A stretch of 64,000 nt of DNA from PALSA-188 sp963720075 (GTDB taxonomy: Bacteria > Acidobacteriota > Terriglobia > Terriglobales > Acidobacteriaceae). The notes under the pieces are model-generated. The model did not search any database and was not told where the DNA came from. It saw nothing but the letters and a program-made list of their open reading frames with translations. The stretch lies in assembly GCA_963720075.1 (NCBI GenBank), contig CAVREG010000016.1:372001-436000 (forward strand), written 5' to 3'. The translations under genes were made by a program, and so were the position numbers. Position 1 is the stretch's first letter. Every line of letters begins with the position of its first letter. Below are positions 1-8,891 of the stretch, in pieces.

Positions 1-38
1 TCATCGTCAATAATCAGGATTTGATCCACGTTTGCCAT
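1..38 (-). CDS. Response regulator, N-terminal fragment (gene runs off the left edge)
   Basis: Read on the minus strand, the first bases give MANVDQILIIDD, starting at an ATG at position 38. A hydrophobic strand followed by a paired aspartate is the start of a receiver (CheY-like) domain, where the acidic pair helps bind magnesium. Only 12 residues are visible, so the output domain cannot be seen. It is divergent from a Spy/CpxP-like periplasmic protein, an arrangement reminiscent of envelope-stress two-component systems. The receiver call comes from the motif only. Confidence 0.6.
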   Translation of the reverse strand, partial: MANVDQILIIDD

Positions 39-121
39 TTCAGTTTCACACAGTGCCGACTGCACCGGCGTAAAGAATTGTCATACCAACGGACTCAATG
101 GTTTACAAAACTTTACTCCGG

Positions 122-150
122 TTGACTGACTCTTTACCACATTTGAGAAT
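122..150 (+). promoter_or_regulatory. Possible sigma70-type promoter for the Spy/CpxP-like gene
   Basis: TTGACT (122-127), a 17-base spacer and GAGAAT (145-150). The -35 box is good and the -10 box weak. It lies in the 199-base divergent gap and points towards the gene at 238. A candidate only. Confidence 0.3.
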
Positions 151-237
151 GAGCTGTGTTTCTATCTATGGAACGAGATTAGTAGTAAGTGAAGACGAAT
201 CCAGTTTTCACAGAAAGATCGTCCAGGAGGAATAAAC

Positions 238-732
238 GTGAAAAGAAATAAATTCAAAATGCTAGGCGCGGGCCTTGCGCTCTTATTGATGGTAGGGTTC
301 GCGGTATCGCAGGAAGCTGGCACGGGCATGGGTCCTCGCCACCACCGTGCCTTTGGTGGTGGACCGTTAGGTTTTTTCACCAAGGCGCTGGATCTCACTG
401 ACGCGCAAAAGACGCAAATTAAGCAAATCATCGCCAACGAAAAACCAACCCTTCATCCGCTGATGCTTCAAGAAGGGCAAGCCCATCAGCAGATGATGCA
501 ATTGGTTACCAGCGGCAATTTCGACGAGTCGAAAGCTCAGGCGATCATCTCGCAGGAAACCCAGACTCATTCGCAAATCGAACTGGAGCACGCCAAGATA
601 ATGTCTCAGGCGTATCAGATTCTTACAACCGATCAGAAAACGAAGTTCGCGCAATTGCAGGCAAAGCACCAACAATGGATGTCGCAACATATGCAGCACG
701 AGCAGTCAGAGCCGGCGACGCCAAATCAGTAA
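238..732 (+). CDS. Spy/CpxP-like periplasmic LTxxQ-motif protein
   Basis: 164 residues. The GTG start at 238 is set by a strong AGGAGG seven to eight bases upstream. An N-terminal signal peptide (about residues 1-25, basic then hydrophobic, ending near VSQEA) is followed by an all-helical region with two LTxxQ-type motifs, LTDAQ near residue 50 and LTTDQ near residue 130. This is the signature of the Spy/CpxP/CnrX family, whose members act in the periplasm as ATP-independent chaperones or as metal or stress sensors feeding two-component systems. The C-terminal part is rich in His, Gln and Met (residues 138-155), compatible with metal binding. The divergent partial response regulator supports a regulatory or envelope-stress role. 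Specific function is not known. Confidence 0.7.
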   Translation: MKRNKFKMLGAGLALLLMVGFAVSQEAGTGMGPRHHRAFGGGPLGFFTKALDLTDAQKTQIKQIIANEKPTLHPLMLQEGQAHQQMMQLVTSGNFDESKAQAIISQETQTHSQIELEHAKIMSQAYQILTTDQKTKFAQLQAKHQQWMSQHMQHEQSEPATPNQ

Positions 733-805
733 CTCGACATGATGCGGGGGGGGTACTCTTCCCTCCTCACATCCTTCTTAACATCTCGTGAAGGGAGATA
801 AGCTC

Positions 806-1027
806 TTGGCTACCGCAACGATCCCCACGGAGTTTATAAATATCATTGCGACCGAAATGTCTTCTGGCGTTGAGAGAGCAGTTGACTACTGGCTGGCTCA
901 AATTGATCAGATCGCGATGAACGATAAGATCACGCCCTCACTAAAGCTAGCCGCGATTCAGGGAGTTCTTCAAAACTACAAGCGGCTAACCGGAAAAACC
1001 CCACTGAAATTCGCGCGTGTTGGATAG
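806..1027 (+). CDS. Small hypothetical protein
   Basis: 73 residues if started at the TTG at 806, which has AAGGGAG eight bases upstream. An in-frame GTG at 788 would add six residues but has no ribosome binding site. The product is soluble, probably helical (a stretch around VERAVDYWLAQIDQIA), with a basic C-terminus ending KFARVG. No family recognised. It follows the Spy-like gene on the same strand and its stop codon overlaps a possible next GTG start. Confidence 0.5.
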   Translation: MATATIPTEFINIIATEMSSGVERAVDYWLAQIDQIAMNDKITPSLKLAAIQGVLQNYKRLTGKTPLKFARVG

Positions 1028-1185
1028 TGCCCAGGAGAGAGTCCTATGACTGCCGACATTGTTTATTCAATCCTCATTCGTTGCAGTTGGTTTTTCTTGT
1101 CGGGTGGACTTTTGTGTTGTTCCTGGCGTCGGCTGCCGCATTTCGCGAAGAGCTATCCGAGGCGTGGCCGACTGACGATGATTAG
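1027..1185 (+). CDS. Possible small single-pass membrane protein (52 aa)
   Basis: The GTG at 1027 shares a base with the preceding TAG stop (TAGTG), which would allow coupled translation. The frame gives 52 residues: a short CRHC cysteine pair near residues 9-12, one strongly hydrophobic segment (about residues 19-37) and an acidic tail ending TDDD. This looks more protein-like than the competing frame starting at the ATG at 1046, which has a better ribosome site (AGGAGAGA) but codes for 118 residues of unstructured, Arg/Ser/Cys-rich sequence up to 1402. The stretch 1186-1385 holds nothing else I can support. Confidence 0.35.
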   Translation: MPRRESYDCRHCLFNPHSLQLVFLVGWTFVLFLASAAAFREELSEAWPTDDD

Positions 1186-1385
1186 TGGCCACGGGGACGC
1201 CCGGTTCCGCGCGATCGTTCTTCCAGTCGAGATGCTATCAATTCCCGATATGGCCGACCCGTTTTTATCGCGATCGGCCTGCCGTATAGAAGCAATTAAA
1301 CGCATTAGTCAGTCTAAGCTTCCATGTTTTTTCGCCAGAAATAGGTTGGATCGAGAAACGTTTTGGCGCCGAAGTCTCTTGATCA

Positions 1386-2222
1386 TCAGCCAACAAAATT
1401 AATCAGTGTTCCAATTCCTTCGATCGAAATGCGAATTTCATCGCCTTGATTCAGGGTGAACGAATCGGGCGGCACGATGCCGGTGCCGGTGAGCAGAAAA
1501 CATCCATTTGGAAAAACGTTGTCCCGGTAAAGGTAATGGACCAATGTAGCCGGATCTCGCTTCAGGCTGCTGAGAGTGGTAGAACCGGTAAACGCAGTCT
1601 GCCCTGCCCGCAAAATTTCCAGACTAATCTGCGTGGATGAAGGCAGCGGCTCTGATGTAACTAGAATGCCCGGACCCAGCGAGCAACTCCGGTTGTAGAC
1701 CTTCGCCTGCGGCAAATACAAAGGGTTCTCGCCTTCGATATCCCGGGAACTCATGTCATTGCCAATGGTGTAGCCGAGAATCTTTCCCCGAGGGCTTACC
1801 AGGAGGGTGAGTTCAGGTTCCGGTACCGACCAGGAAGCATCCTTGCGGATAGCGACTTTTCCATAATGACCGACGACGCGATTGGCAGTGGCTTTGAAGA
1901 AGAGTTCGGGCCGCTCGGCGGCGTACACGCGGTCGTAGAAATCTCCTCCGCCTGCGGATTTCGATTCATCCATGCGGGCGTCTCGACTCCGAAAGTAAGT
2001 AACCCCGGCCGCCCAGACTTCCTGATTGCCGATCGGCGCTCGTAAGTTCCGGGCATCGGCGATGGGACTACCATGCAATGCTGGCCCCGCACTGATGGGC
2101 TTGCGCAAATGCTCTTCCAGATCCTCGCGAGTGATCAATATGTCCCACTCGGCATCTCCTGCGGAGTAGAACGTCTTGTCGTGCTCAATGAAACAGCCAT
2201 TCGTCGTGCGAAAGAGCTTCAT
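1386..2222 (-). CDS. Fumarylacetoacetate hydrolase-family protein, probable 2-keto-3-deoxy sugar acid dehydratase
   Basis: 278 residues, soluble. The C-terminal two thirds carry the FAH fold: an acidic metal-binding set with PEPELTLLVS near residue 133 and GYTIGNDMSSRDIEGENPLYL near residues 150-170, and a late LLTGTGIV-type motif. A characteristic YFRSRDARMDES region and the RPELFFKAT motif resemble 2-dehydro-3-deoxy-D-arabinonate dehydratase-type members, which remove water from 2-keto-3-deoxy pentonates in non-phosphorylated pentose oxidation. Members of this superfamily also act as isomerases or decarboxylases, so substrate is inferred. It stands alone between convergent small genes and tRNA-Lys. 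The ATG at 2222 gives a full-length protein. Confidence 0.75.
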   Translation of the reverse strand: MKLFRTTNGCFIEHDKTFYSAGDAEWDILITREDLEEHLRKPISAGPALHGSPIADARNLRAPIGNQEVWAAGVTYFRSRDARMDESKSAGGGDFYDRVYAAERPELFFKATANRVVGHYGKVAIRKDASWSVPEPELTLLVSPRGKILGYTIGNDMSSRDIEGENPLYLPQAKVYNRSCSLGPGILVTSEPLPSSTQISLEILRAGQTAFTGSTTLSSLKRDPATLVHYLYRDNVFPNGCFLLTGTGIVPPDSFTLNQGDEIRISIEGIGTLINFVG

Positions 2223-2326
2223 GGATATTCGGGCCGCTTGTGAATTGTATTATGGGTGTGGGTGATGAGAGTTTCGGGAAAAGTTCTGCGGCTGGGAAAT
2301 ACTCTATCTAATGGAATCTGCGAATA

Positions 2327-2402
2327 TGGTGAGCGCGGTGGGACTCGAACCCACGACCCATGCCTTAAAAGGGCATTGCTCTACCAACTGAGCTACGCGC
2401 CC
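2327..2402 (-). tRNA. tRNA-Lys (anticodon UUU)
   Basis: On the minus strand a full cloverleaf can be read: acceptor GGGCGCG paired with CGCGCTC (one G-U), D-arm GCTC/GAGC, anticodon stem ATGCC/GGCAT around CTTTTAA (anticodon TTT), T-arm GTGGG/CCCAC with TTCGAGT, discriminator A, and an encoded CCA end at 2327-2329. No flanking integrase or duplicated 3' end was seen. Confidence 0.97.
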
Positions 2403-2608
2403 ACGTTCATAAGAATCTAACACAATCGAAACGTGTTATTTGACATGTCGGCAGGTGCCACGCTGAGGGCAGCGACCTATTACGATCCACAAATTGATTG
2501 GTCACCAACCCTGCGTCGTCTTTTCTTCATCAATGCAGGGGAGCCCGTTATGCCTGCCCTTGATGTATAAATAATAGGCTTTCCGGGAGACGAATTCGAT
2601 CCGCGCAA

Positions 2609-4252
2609 ATGAGTAGCCCCAGCCGTAAACGCTTCCGTAATCCAGTCCTCTTCTTTTTCTTTGCGTCTTTCTTTCTATGGTGCATGGTGCTCCAGCTAGA
2701 TGCACAGAAAGACAATCATCCCATCCCACATATTGTGCAGCGGGACGGCCGCTACGCTTTGTTCGTTGATGGCGCGCCCTACCTGATGCTCGGTGCGCAG
2801 ATCAACAACTCCAGCGCGTGGCCGGCTATGCTTCCGAAGGTATGGCCTGCGATCGAAGCCATCCATGCGAATACGGTGGAAATGCCAGTCTATTGGGAGC
2901 AAATGGAGCCTCAGGACGGGCGCTTTGATTTCACCGTGTTGGACGCGCTAATTACGCAAGCTCGCGCGCATCGTGTCCATCTGGTTCTGCTGTGGTTCGG
3001 CACATGGAAGAATGGCAGCTCGCATTACATGCCGCTATGGCTGAGAAATTCTCCGGAGACTTCTCCGCATGTCATCGGCGCGAATGGTCGCGCTGTTGAC
3101 TCGCCCTCCCCATATTCGGCTGTGACACTGAAAGATGACATTCGGGCTTTCGCCGCGCTGATGAATCATCTGAAGGCCGATGATCACCAGCGCACTGTGC
3201 TGATGGTGCAGGTCGAAAATGAACCAGGAACTTGGGGAAGCGTTCGCGATTATTCACCCGACGCCCAAAAACTCTTCGAAGCGCCAGTTCCGGTGGGTTT
3301 GCTCGCCGCTCTCCACCAGCAGAGTGATTCCCCGAACTGGAAGCAAGCCTTCGGCGATGATGCGGACGTATACTTCCACGCCTGGTCGGTCGCCCGATAC
3401 GTCCAGCAGGTTGCGGCTGCCGGGAAAGCTGCTTATGCGCTGCCGCTTTACGTTAACGTCGCTCTGAGAGATCCGTTGAAGCCGGCACTCCCTGCGAATT
3501 ATGAAACCGGGGGCGCAACCGACAACGTCATTCCTATTTGGAAGGCGACCGCTCCTGCCATTGACATCCTCGCGCCCGATATTTACATGAACGATAGAGA
3601 ACGATATTTGAAGGTGCTCGATCTTTATCGCCGGCCTGACAATCCTTTATTCGTTCCGGAAACGAGCCGCAGTCCGCTAGTCGCGCCGTTCTTCTTTGAG
3701 GCACTCGGGCGTGGGGCCATAGGCTTCTCGCCGTTCGGAATTGACTTTACTTCCACTTCTCAAGATGCACAACGGCCCGGAGTCACGAAAGAATCGCTCG
3801 CTCCATTCGCGCTCAATTACGAATTAATTGGGCCGATGGATCGTGAGATTGCCCGCTTAAATTTCGAAGGAAAATTGCAAGCGGTTGCGGAGGAAAAAAA
3901 GGAGCCGACTCAAAATCTAAACTTCGGTTCGTGGCAGGCAATCGTGGAATATGGCCGGCCGCAATTCGGCCGAAATAATTCTCCGCCGGGAAATCCTGAG
4001 CCAATTGGACGAGCGCTCGTTGCGCAACTCGGCGACAACGAGTTTCTGGTGGCGGGATTTTTCTGCCGCGTGGATTTCAAGTTAAGCGATTCTTCCTCCC
4101 CTAAACAGCGGCAATTTATGCGAGTGGATGAAGGCACCTTCCGAAATGGCATTTTCAAACCGATCCGAATATGGAATGGTGACCAAACTGACTGGGGACT
4201 TAATTTTGGCTCGGTGCCCCAAGTACTGCAAGTTTCACTAAGCACTTACTAA
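2609..4252 (+). CDS. Exported beta-galactosidase-like glycoside hydrolase with DUF5597
   Basis: 547 residues. A signal peptide or N-terminal anchor occupies roughly residues 8-32. The body is a GH42/GH35-type TIM barrel: the acid/base glutamate is likely the first E of VENEPGTWG near residue 200, and the nucleophile likely the E of FVPETSRS near residue 350. The C-terminal beta domain (about 460-547, with VAQLGDNEFLVAGF) fits DUF5597. The family releases galactose or related sugars from plant polysaccharide side chains in the periplasm or outside. The next gene, a GH3 enzyme, begins 22 bases later, so the two form an operon. The start has no clear Shine-Dalgarno; it was chosen because it precedes the signal peptide. 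Confidence 0.8.
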   Translation: MSSPSRKRFRNPVLFFFFASFFLWCMVLQLDAQKDNHPIPHIVQRDGRYALFVDGAPYLMLGAQINNSSAWPAMLPKVWPAIEAIHANTVEMPVYWEQMEPQDGRFDFTVLDALITQARAHRVHLVLLWFGTWKNGSSHYMPLWLRNSPETSPHVIGANGRAVDSPSPYSAVTLKDDIRAFAALMNHLKADDHQRTVLMVQVENEPGTWGSVRDYSPDAQKLFEAPVPVGLLAALHQQSDSPNWKQAFGDDADVYFHAWSVARYVQQVAAAGKAAYALPLYVNVALRDPLKPALPANYETGGATDNVIPIWKATAPAIDILAPDIYMNDRERYLKVLDLYRRPDNPLFVPETSRSPLVAPFFFEALGRGAIGFSPFGIDFTSTSQDAQRPGVTKESLAPFALNYELIGPMDREIARLNFEGKLQAVAEEKKEPTQNLNFGSWQAIVEYGRPQFGRNNSPPGNPEPIGRALVAQLGDNEFLVAGFFCRVDFKLSDSSSPKQRQFMRVDEGTFRNGIFKPIRIWNGDQTDWGLNFGSVPQVLQVSLSTY

Positions 4253-4274
4253 GTTTCGTAAATTAAGGAGAACT

Positions 4275-6503
4275 ATGTTCCTGCGTAAGCTGACCTGCTC
4301 AAAACTGACATTCGTAATCGTTCTCGCCGTGCTGATCACCCCAACTTGTCAGTCGGCCTTGGCTCAATCGGACGCCCCGCCAAAAGCCGTGACAGGCCCA
4401 TGGATGGATAAAAGCCTCTCACCCGATCAGAGAGCCGATATGGTGATCAAAGAAATGACCCTAGACGAGAAAATTCAGCTCGTCCACGGCACCGGATGGG
4501 GCGCGCTGAGGGAAGGCAGTCGTATTCCGACGAGATCGAACTTGGGCGCCGGCTTCGTGGAGGGAATTGACCGGCTTGGAATTCCCGATATCAATCTTGC
4601 GGATTCGGCGGTGGGAATTCGAATGGCCGCTCTACAAAGCCACTACGCAACCTTGCTGCCCTCCGTTCTCGGCTTGGCAGCCACGTGGGATACGCAGGCT
4701 GCAACTTTGTATGGCTCCGTAATTGGGCGCGAGTTGCGGGATCAGGGATTCAACATGTCCATCGGCGGTGGCGTTGATCTCGCCCGCGAGCCGAGGAATG
4801 GCCGCAATTTCGAATATGCCGGGGAAGATCCAATCCTCGCTGGAACCATCGTCGGCCACTTGGCGGAAGGTGTTCAATCCAATCAGGTAATGGGTGACAT
4901 CAAGCATTACGCGCTTAACGATCAAGAGACCGGACGCAACATACTGAACGTGGTACTCGACAAGCGATCTATGCGCGAAACCGACTTGCTGGCGTTCCAG
5001 ATTGCTATCGGGATCGCCCATCCAGCCGGCGTCATGTGTGCTTATAACAAAATCAACGGCGATTACTCCTGCGAGAACGACTACACGCTAAATGAAGTCC
5101 TCAAGAAAGATTTTGGTTTTAAGGGCTTCGTGCTCTCCGACTGGGGTGGAACGCACAGCACTGTCAAAGCCGCGCTGGCTGGCCTTGATCAGCAACAGCC
5201 CGGCGACCGATTTTTCGGGGCACCCCTGAAAGCCGCGGTAGAAAAGGGTGACGTTCCAATGTCGCGCCTCGACGACATGGTTCACCGCATTCTGCGGAGC
5301 ATGTTCGCGACTGGGGTGATTGACAACCCGCCGGTGCGCCGCGTCGTTGATCCATTTCGCGGACTCGAAGATTCCCAGCACATCGCGGAAGAAAGCATCG
5401 TGCTGTTGAAGAATGCCGACCATCAATTACCCTTGAATGCAGCGGCAATAAAGTCTATTGCGCTGATCGGTTCTCACGCCGACGTTGGGGTTCTTTCCGG
5501 AGGAGGATCGGCGCAGGTGGATGCACCCGGCGGAAACGCCATTGATCCCAAGTATGGTCCTTCGGTGTGGGGCCAACCGGTGTACTTCCCTTCCTCGCCT
5601 TTGAAATATATTCACGCGAAAGTTCCAGAAGCTCATGTGGAATATAACGATGGCAAAGACTCGGAGGCGGCCGCTAATTTTGCCAAGAGTTCACAAGTTG
5701 CAATCGTGTTCGTTAATCAGTGGATGAGTGAAGGTCATGACGCTCCGACGCTTTCCCTTCCAGACAATCAAGATGCGCTGGTGGCGGCGGTGGTCGCGGC
5801 CAACCCTCGCACAATCGTTGTGATAGAAAGCGGAGGGCCGGTAACAATGCCGTGGGCAGATAAAGTAAGCGCGGTGCTCGAATCCTGGTATCCCGGCATC
5901 GGCGGAGCTCAAGCGATCGCGAACATACTTTTTGGGGACGTAAATCCTTCGGGCAAATTGCCGATTACGTTTGCGAAGAGTGACGATGACCTTCCTCATC
6001 CTCAGATTCAAGGAATTGAATTGTTGCCGCCTCCTGGGGCTGACCGGCGAGAACGGCCAATGAAGCCGTTTGATGTTAATTACACGGAAGGCTTGAAGGT
6101 CGGCTACAAGTGGTTTGAAGCTGAAAATAAGCAGCCACTGTTTGCCTTCGGTCACGGGTTGTCTTATACAACGTTTGCTTATTCGGATCTCAAGGCTGAC
6201 GGGAAACAGGTCAGCTTTACGGTGCGAAATACCGGCCAGCGCGCGGGAGCTGGCGTTGCGCAGGTTTATGTTGAATTGCCGGCGAGTGCAGGCGAGCCCT
6301 TTAAGCGCTTGGTGGCCTGGCAAAGAGTGCAACTCGCGGCAGGGGAATCGAAAGAGGTTTCTTTGACCGTGGACCCACTCTATCTTTCGATCTTCGACGT
6401 GGAGAAAGACGGCTGGCAAATCGTGCCGGGCGAATACAAGATACTGGTGGGGTCGTCCTCTGCGGACACGCCACTTGATGCGGTATTCAGGGAGGGCGAA
6501 TAA
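4275..6503 (+). CDS. Glycoside hydrolase family 3 beta-glucosidase/xylosidase, exported
   Basis: 742 residues with a signal peptide (about 1-31, ending ALAQS). ATG at 4275 follows AAGGAG. The GH3 N-terminal barrel carries DIKHYALND (substrate-binding Lys-His) and the catalytic nucleophile aspartate in VLSDWGGTH near residue 290. The C-terminal alpha/beta sandwich and a final fibronectin-III-like domain (from about residue 640) complete the BglX-type layout. It would cleave terminal beta-linked glucose, xylose or related residues from oligosaccharides, finishing the work of the upstream DUF5597 enzyme. Exact sugar specificity cannot be told from sequence. Confidence 0.88.
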   Translation: MFLRKLTCSKLTFVIVLAVLITPTCQSALAQSDAPPKAVTGPWMDKSLSPDQRADMVIKEMTLDEKIQLVHGTGWGALREGSRIPTRSNLGAGFVEGIDRLGIPDINLADSAVGIRMAALQSHYATLLPSVLGLAATWDTQAATLYGSVIGRELRDQGFNMSIGGGVDLAREPRNGRNFEYAGEDPILAGTIVGHLAEGVQSNQVMGDIKHYALNDQETGRNILNVVLDKRSMRETDLLAFQIAIGIAHPAGVMCAYNKINGDYSCENDYTLNEVLKKDFGFKGFVLSDWGGTHSTVKAALAGLDQQQPGDRFFGAPLKAAVEKGDVPMSRLDDMVHRILRSMFATGVIDNPPVRRVVDPFRGLEDSQHIAEESIVLLKNADHQLPLNAAAIKSIALIGSHADVGVLSGGGSAQVDAPGGNAIDPKYGPSVWGQPVYFPSSPLKYIHAKVPEAHVEYNDGKDSEAAANFAKSSQVAIVFVNQWMSEGHDAPTLSLPDNQDALVAAVVAANPRTIVVIESGGPVTMPWADKVSAVLESWYPGIGGAQAIANILFGDVNPSGKLPITFAKSDDDLPHPQIQGIELLPPPGADRRERPMKPFDVNYTEGLKVGYKWFEAENKQPLFAFGHGLSYTTFAYSDLKADGKQVSFTVRNTGQRAGAGVAQVYVELPASAGEPFKRLVAWQRVQLAAGESKEVSLTVDPLYLSIFDVEKDGWQIVPGEYKILVGSSSADTPLDAVFREGE

Positions 6504-6550
6504 TTGTAGGACTTGCGAGATGGTCAGAACGATAAACCTAAATAAAGATC

Positions 6551-6589
6551 GCGTGCCAGGCCCAACAACCGGCGCTGCACCTGGCACGC
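6551..6589. repeat. Strong hairpin downstream of the GH3 gene
   Basis: GCGTGCCAGG (6551-6560) and CCTGGCACGC (6580-6589) are perfect 10-base inverted arms around a 19-base loop. It lies 48 bases after the GH3 stop. There is no T-run on the plus strand, so it is not a classic intrinsic terminator. It may stabilise the mRNA end or be an extragenic palindrome. Confidence 0.6.
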
Positions 6590-6849
6590 ATTGCGGGGGG
6601 GCCGCAAATCGAAACCGGCTTGCTCGCCCATTCAGACCAGTTTTGACCTAGGGCGAGCCTTGCCACGGTTGCAGACTTCCTGAAATTCCAGGATTGAGGG
6701 GGGAGGGCTAAGCAGTCTGAGTCCCGCATGTAAACTTTATCGTGTTATCAATTGTTTACAATTACCCACGTGGTTTACTGCTCGGCACCTACGCCTATTG
6801 GGTTAGTTCTTAGCCTGAAAGTCCAGCGTTTTAGCAAACCCACGGCGCT
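6590..6849. other. Intergenic region with two further inverted repeats, no gene seen
   Basis: GCTCGCCC (6622-6629) pairs with GGGCGAGC (6651-6658). TGTAAAC (6729-6735) pairs with GTTTACA (6754-6760) across 18 bases, the second pair being AT-rich and operator-like. No reading frame with protein-like composition was found here. The region separates the glycosidase operon from a decayed porin tail. Confidence 0.5.
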
Positions 6850-7190
6850 CTAGTATTCCAAATGCAGGCGGAATGTCGGGATGATTACTGGACCTCGATC
6901 CTTGTTATAGCCAGGATTCACAACGTGCTGTAGTCCCGGCGACACGTACACGCCGCGCCAGACATGAGCGGTGTAATAAGCTTCCAGGATATTTTCGCGC
7001 CCATAATTCAAGGCGCCATCGCCGATGATAAAACCGTAACCGCCGTGGGCAAGGTAGCTTTGATGATCTTTTGAAATTGCATTTGAGGCGAACGCGACTC
7101 CCGCGCGGTCTTCTTTCCCAAAAGGATTGCTTCGTAAGAGAGCAACAACGTCAAACGCGACAGCGGTCGCCAAATGAGTCCAGGGGAAAA
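6850..7190 (-). pseudogene. OprB-type carbohydrate porin, C-terminal remnant
   Basis: The minus strand encodes about 95 residues matching the last strands of OprB-family porins: a GVAFASNAIS segment, YLAHGGYGF, IGDGALNYGRENILEAYYT, VSPGLQHVVNPGYNKDRGPV, and a terminal aromatic-ended FRLHLEY typical of outer-membrane insertion. Full-length family members have roughly 400-500 residues, and no barrel sequence or signal peptide can be found upstream of about 7190. I therefore read it as a truncated relic. It once may have served the neighbouring glycosidase operon by importing the released sugars. The upstream limit of homology is approximate. Confidence 0.65.
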
Positions 7191-7200
7191 CAATTAGCAT

Positions 7201-7549
7201 TTGGTGAATCGGATGACTCAGGAATCTTGCCCTGCTTTGCAGAATCCATCTCCACGGCTGATTCCGATGATGAAATCCTTACAGGCGGATGCTTCCCATG
7301 CAATCACACTCCCGATAATCATCCAAAAAAACAACAACTAAATGTTTTGAAAGTAACTGTTATCCAAGAACTAACTTCTTATTATCGCGATTTTGAGCAG
7401 ACCAAAACAGAACTCGATGAGGGAATTAGTCAATAAGGGCATGTTGAATTTCGATTATTTTCCGTTGGGATGTGATCTAGTGAATAAATCATGGATTTCC
7501 GTAAACTCCGAACTTCCCACGAGCACGAAAAATAAGAAAGGAACACCAA
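7201..7549. other. Intergenic region, no gene supported
   Basis: AT-richer than its surroundings. A plus-strand frame runs from 7071 to 7436, but it is antisense to the porin remnant for its first third and has no family resemblance, so I do not call it. It may be the decayed upstream part of the porin gene. Confidence 0.4.
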
Positions 7550-7786
7550 TTGGAGAGAGCCGTGGCTAGCGCTAATATCCAGAAAAGCAATTGCCGTTTC
7601 CTGGTCAGTTCCGGCGAAGACGGAAAACCCCGAATAAAATTAGATTTGTTTCACCAAACTGTCTCGTGCCTTTCAGGAATAAGTATAGAGTTTGAAGTCA
7701 TGGGCGGGACCTCGCCTCAGCAGGCCAAAGCCCTGGCGGAATCTATAAACGATAAAATTATCGGAATCGTCGTTACTCAATCCTAA
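7550..7786 (+). CDS. Small hypothetical protein
   Basis: 78 residues from a TTG at 7550, with AAAGGA eight bases upstream. A GTG at 7562 is a second possibility, preceded by GGAGAG at short spacing. The product is soluble, with alternating hydrophobic residues suggesting a small alpha/beta fold (ISIEFEVMGG, then a helix around SPQQAKALAESIND and a final strand IIGIVVTQ). No family recognised. It stands alone, flanked by gaps of more than 100 bases. Confidence 0.55.
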   Translation: MERAVASANIQKSNCRFLVSSGEDGKPRIKLDLFHQTVSCLSGISIEFEVMGGTSPQQAKALAESINDKIIGIVVTQS

Positions 7787-7917
7787 CCGACGGACTTCCA
7801 GAAGCCTTTGGGCACCATTCGATTCCATCAAGCGGCCCGATTTATTCACCGTAGCACTTTGTATATCCGTTGATAATTGCTGGGTAGCTCATGTCTTAGT
7901 AGTCTCATTTCAAGCGC

Positions 7918-8667
7918 ATGCCCTCTTCCCGTGCTACCGTGCCGGAATTCCCGCGCGCGACCTTAGTCCTTCTGTTGGCGACACTTCTTGTCGCTCCCGT
8001 TTCAGCGTCGACCACAAAGTCCGAGAGCAAATCAGTTGTGCGATGGACAGAAGGCGCACATGGCTCGGCGTTCTTCCGCACTGCCGACGGTAAATATGTT
8101 TACGATTTGAAAGACGGCGATTTAGAGATCTCTATTGCAATTGACTCTCAGGAATTGGAGAAAGTTCGTCATCGGCCGCTGCCTGTCTTCTCCGTGCGGC
8201 TGGATGCGCATTACACGGGACAGAAATCCTTCGAGTTAAGCCCCGATCACATCACACTGGAATTCGCGAACCACTATCAGGTTGTCAATAGTGCGCTTGA
8301 TCCGGAGGAACTGGGTGCGCGCATTCAAAAAGACATTGACAATCTGAGCGATGAAACGGCACACAAAGTACGCGAGCATCCCGACAAGAAACAAGAACAG
8401 GAATCGTTGCTCCAGGCTCATTTGAAAGACATGACCGACCTGCTTGGATTTATTAGTTTGTATGGGCTTCGGGGCGAGACGCTGAATCCCGGGAATTCAA
8501 TGACTGGTGGATGGATTTTTTTCAGCACGAAGAGTAAATGGATTGGAAAGTGGAAAGCGCGGGAAGGATTCGTATTGCGGGTACCAGTGGACGACAAGAT
8601 TTTCGAGTTCCCATTCGCCTTGCCCCCGAATAAAGGAGACCTGATATTGCGTCGAAGACCGGGCTAG
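7918..8667 (+). CDS. Exported hypothetical protein
   Basis: 249 residues. The ATG at 7918 opens a signal peptide with a hydrophobic core LVLLLATLLVAP at about residues 16-27 and a probable cleavage after VSAS. The mature part is beta-rich with a central, highly charged helical insert (about 125-160, DKKQEQESLLQ). No catalytic motif or family was recognised. It precedes a membrane Ser/Thr kinase gene by 224 bases on the same strand, but no functional link is visible. Probably periplasmic or outer-membrane associated. Confidence 0.6.
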   Translation: MPSSRATVPEFPRATLVLLLATLLVAPVSASTTKSESKSVVRWTEGAHGSAFFRTADGKYVYDLKDGDLEISIAIDSQELEKVRHRPLPVFSVRLDAHYTGQKSFELSPDHITLEFANHYQVVNSALDPEELGARIQKDIDNLSDETAHKVREHPDKKQEQESLLQAHLKDMTDLLGFISLYGLRGETLNPGNSMTGGWIFFSTKSKWIGKWKAREGFVLRVPVDDKIFEFPFALPPNKGDLILRRRPG

Positions 8668-8891
8668 GAGCGAAGCCAAACGGTGAATTACTGCTTAAAC
8701 TGACATTTACGCTTGCGCAATACAAATTTGCCGGGTGCCTCGCCGAAGTGGCGGGTAGAAATCCCAATGATTACCCACTCTAAATCGTCTCCAACGGTTT
8801 CGAAGGCGGTTACCGCAGTAATAGGGAATTGTAAGGTTCAATGCAGACGATACACCTGAAAGGACCTAATATCTGAGAGGTAAACCCCTGC

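Noticed and set aside
2403..2608. Tandem tRNA genes or attachment site near tRNA-Lys
   Set aside because: Only one tRNA is seen, with no duplicated 3' end or integrase nearby.
7071..7436. Plus-strand frame of 121 codons
   Set aside because: Its first third is antisense to the porin remnant, it has no clear ribosome site and its composition is not like a protein family.
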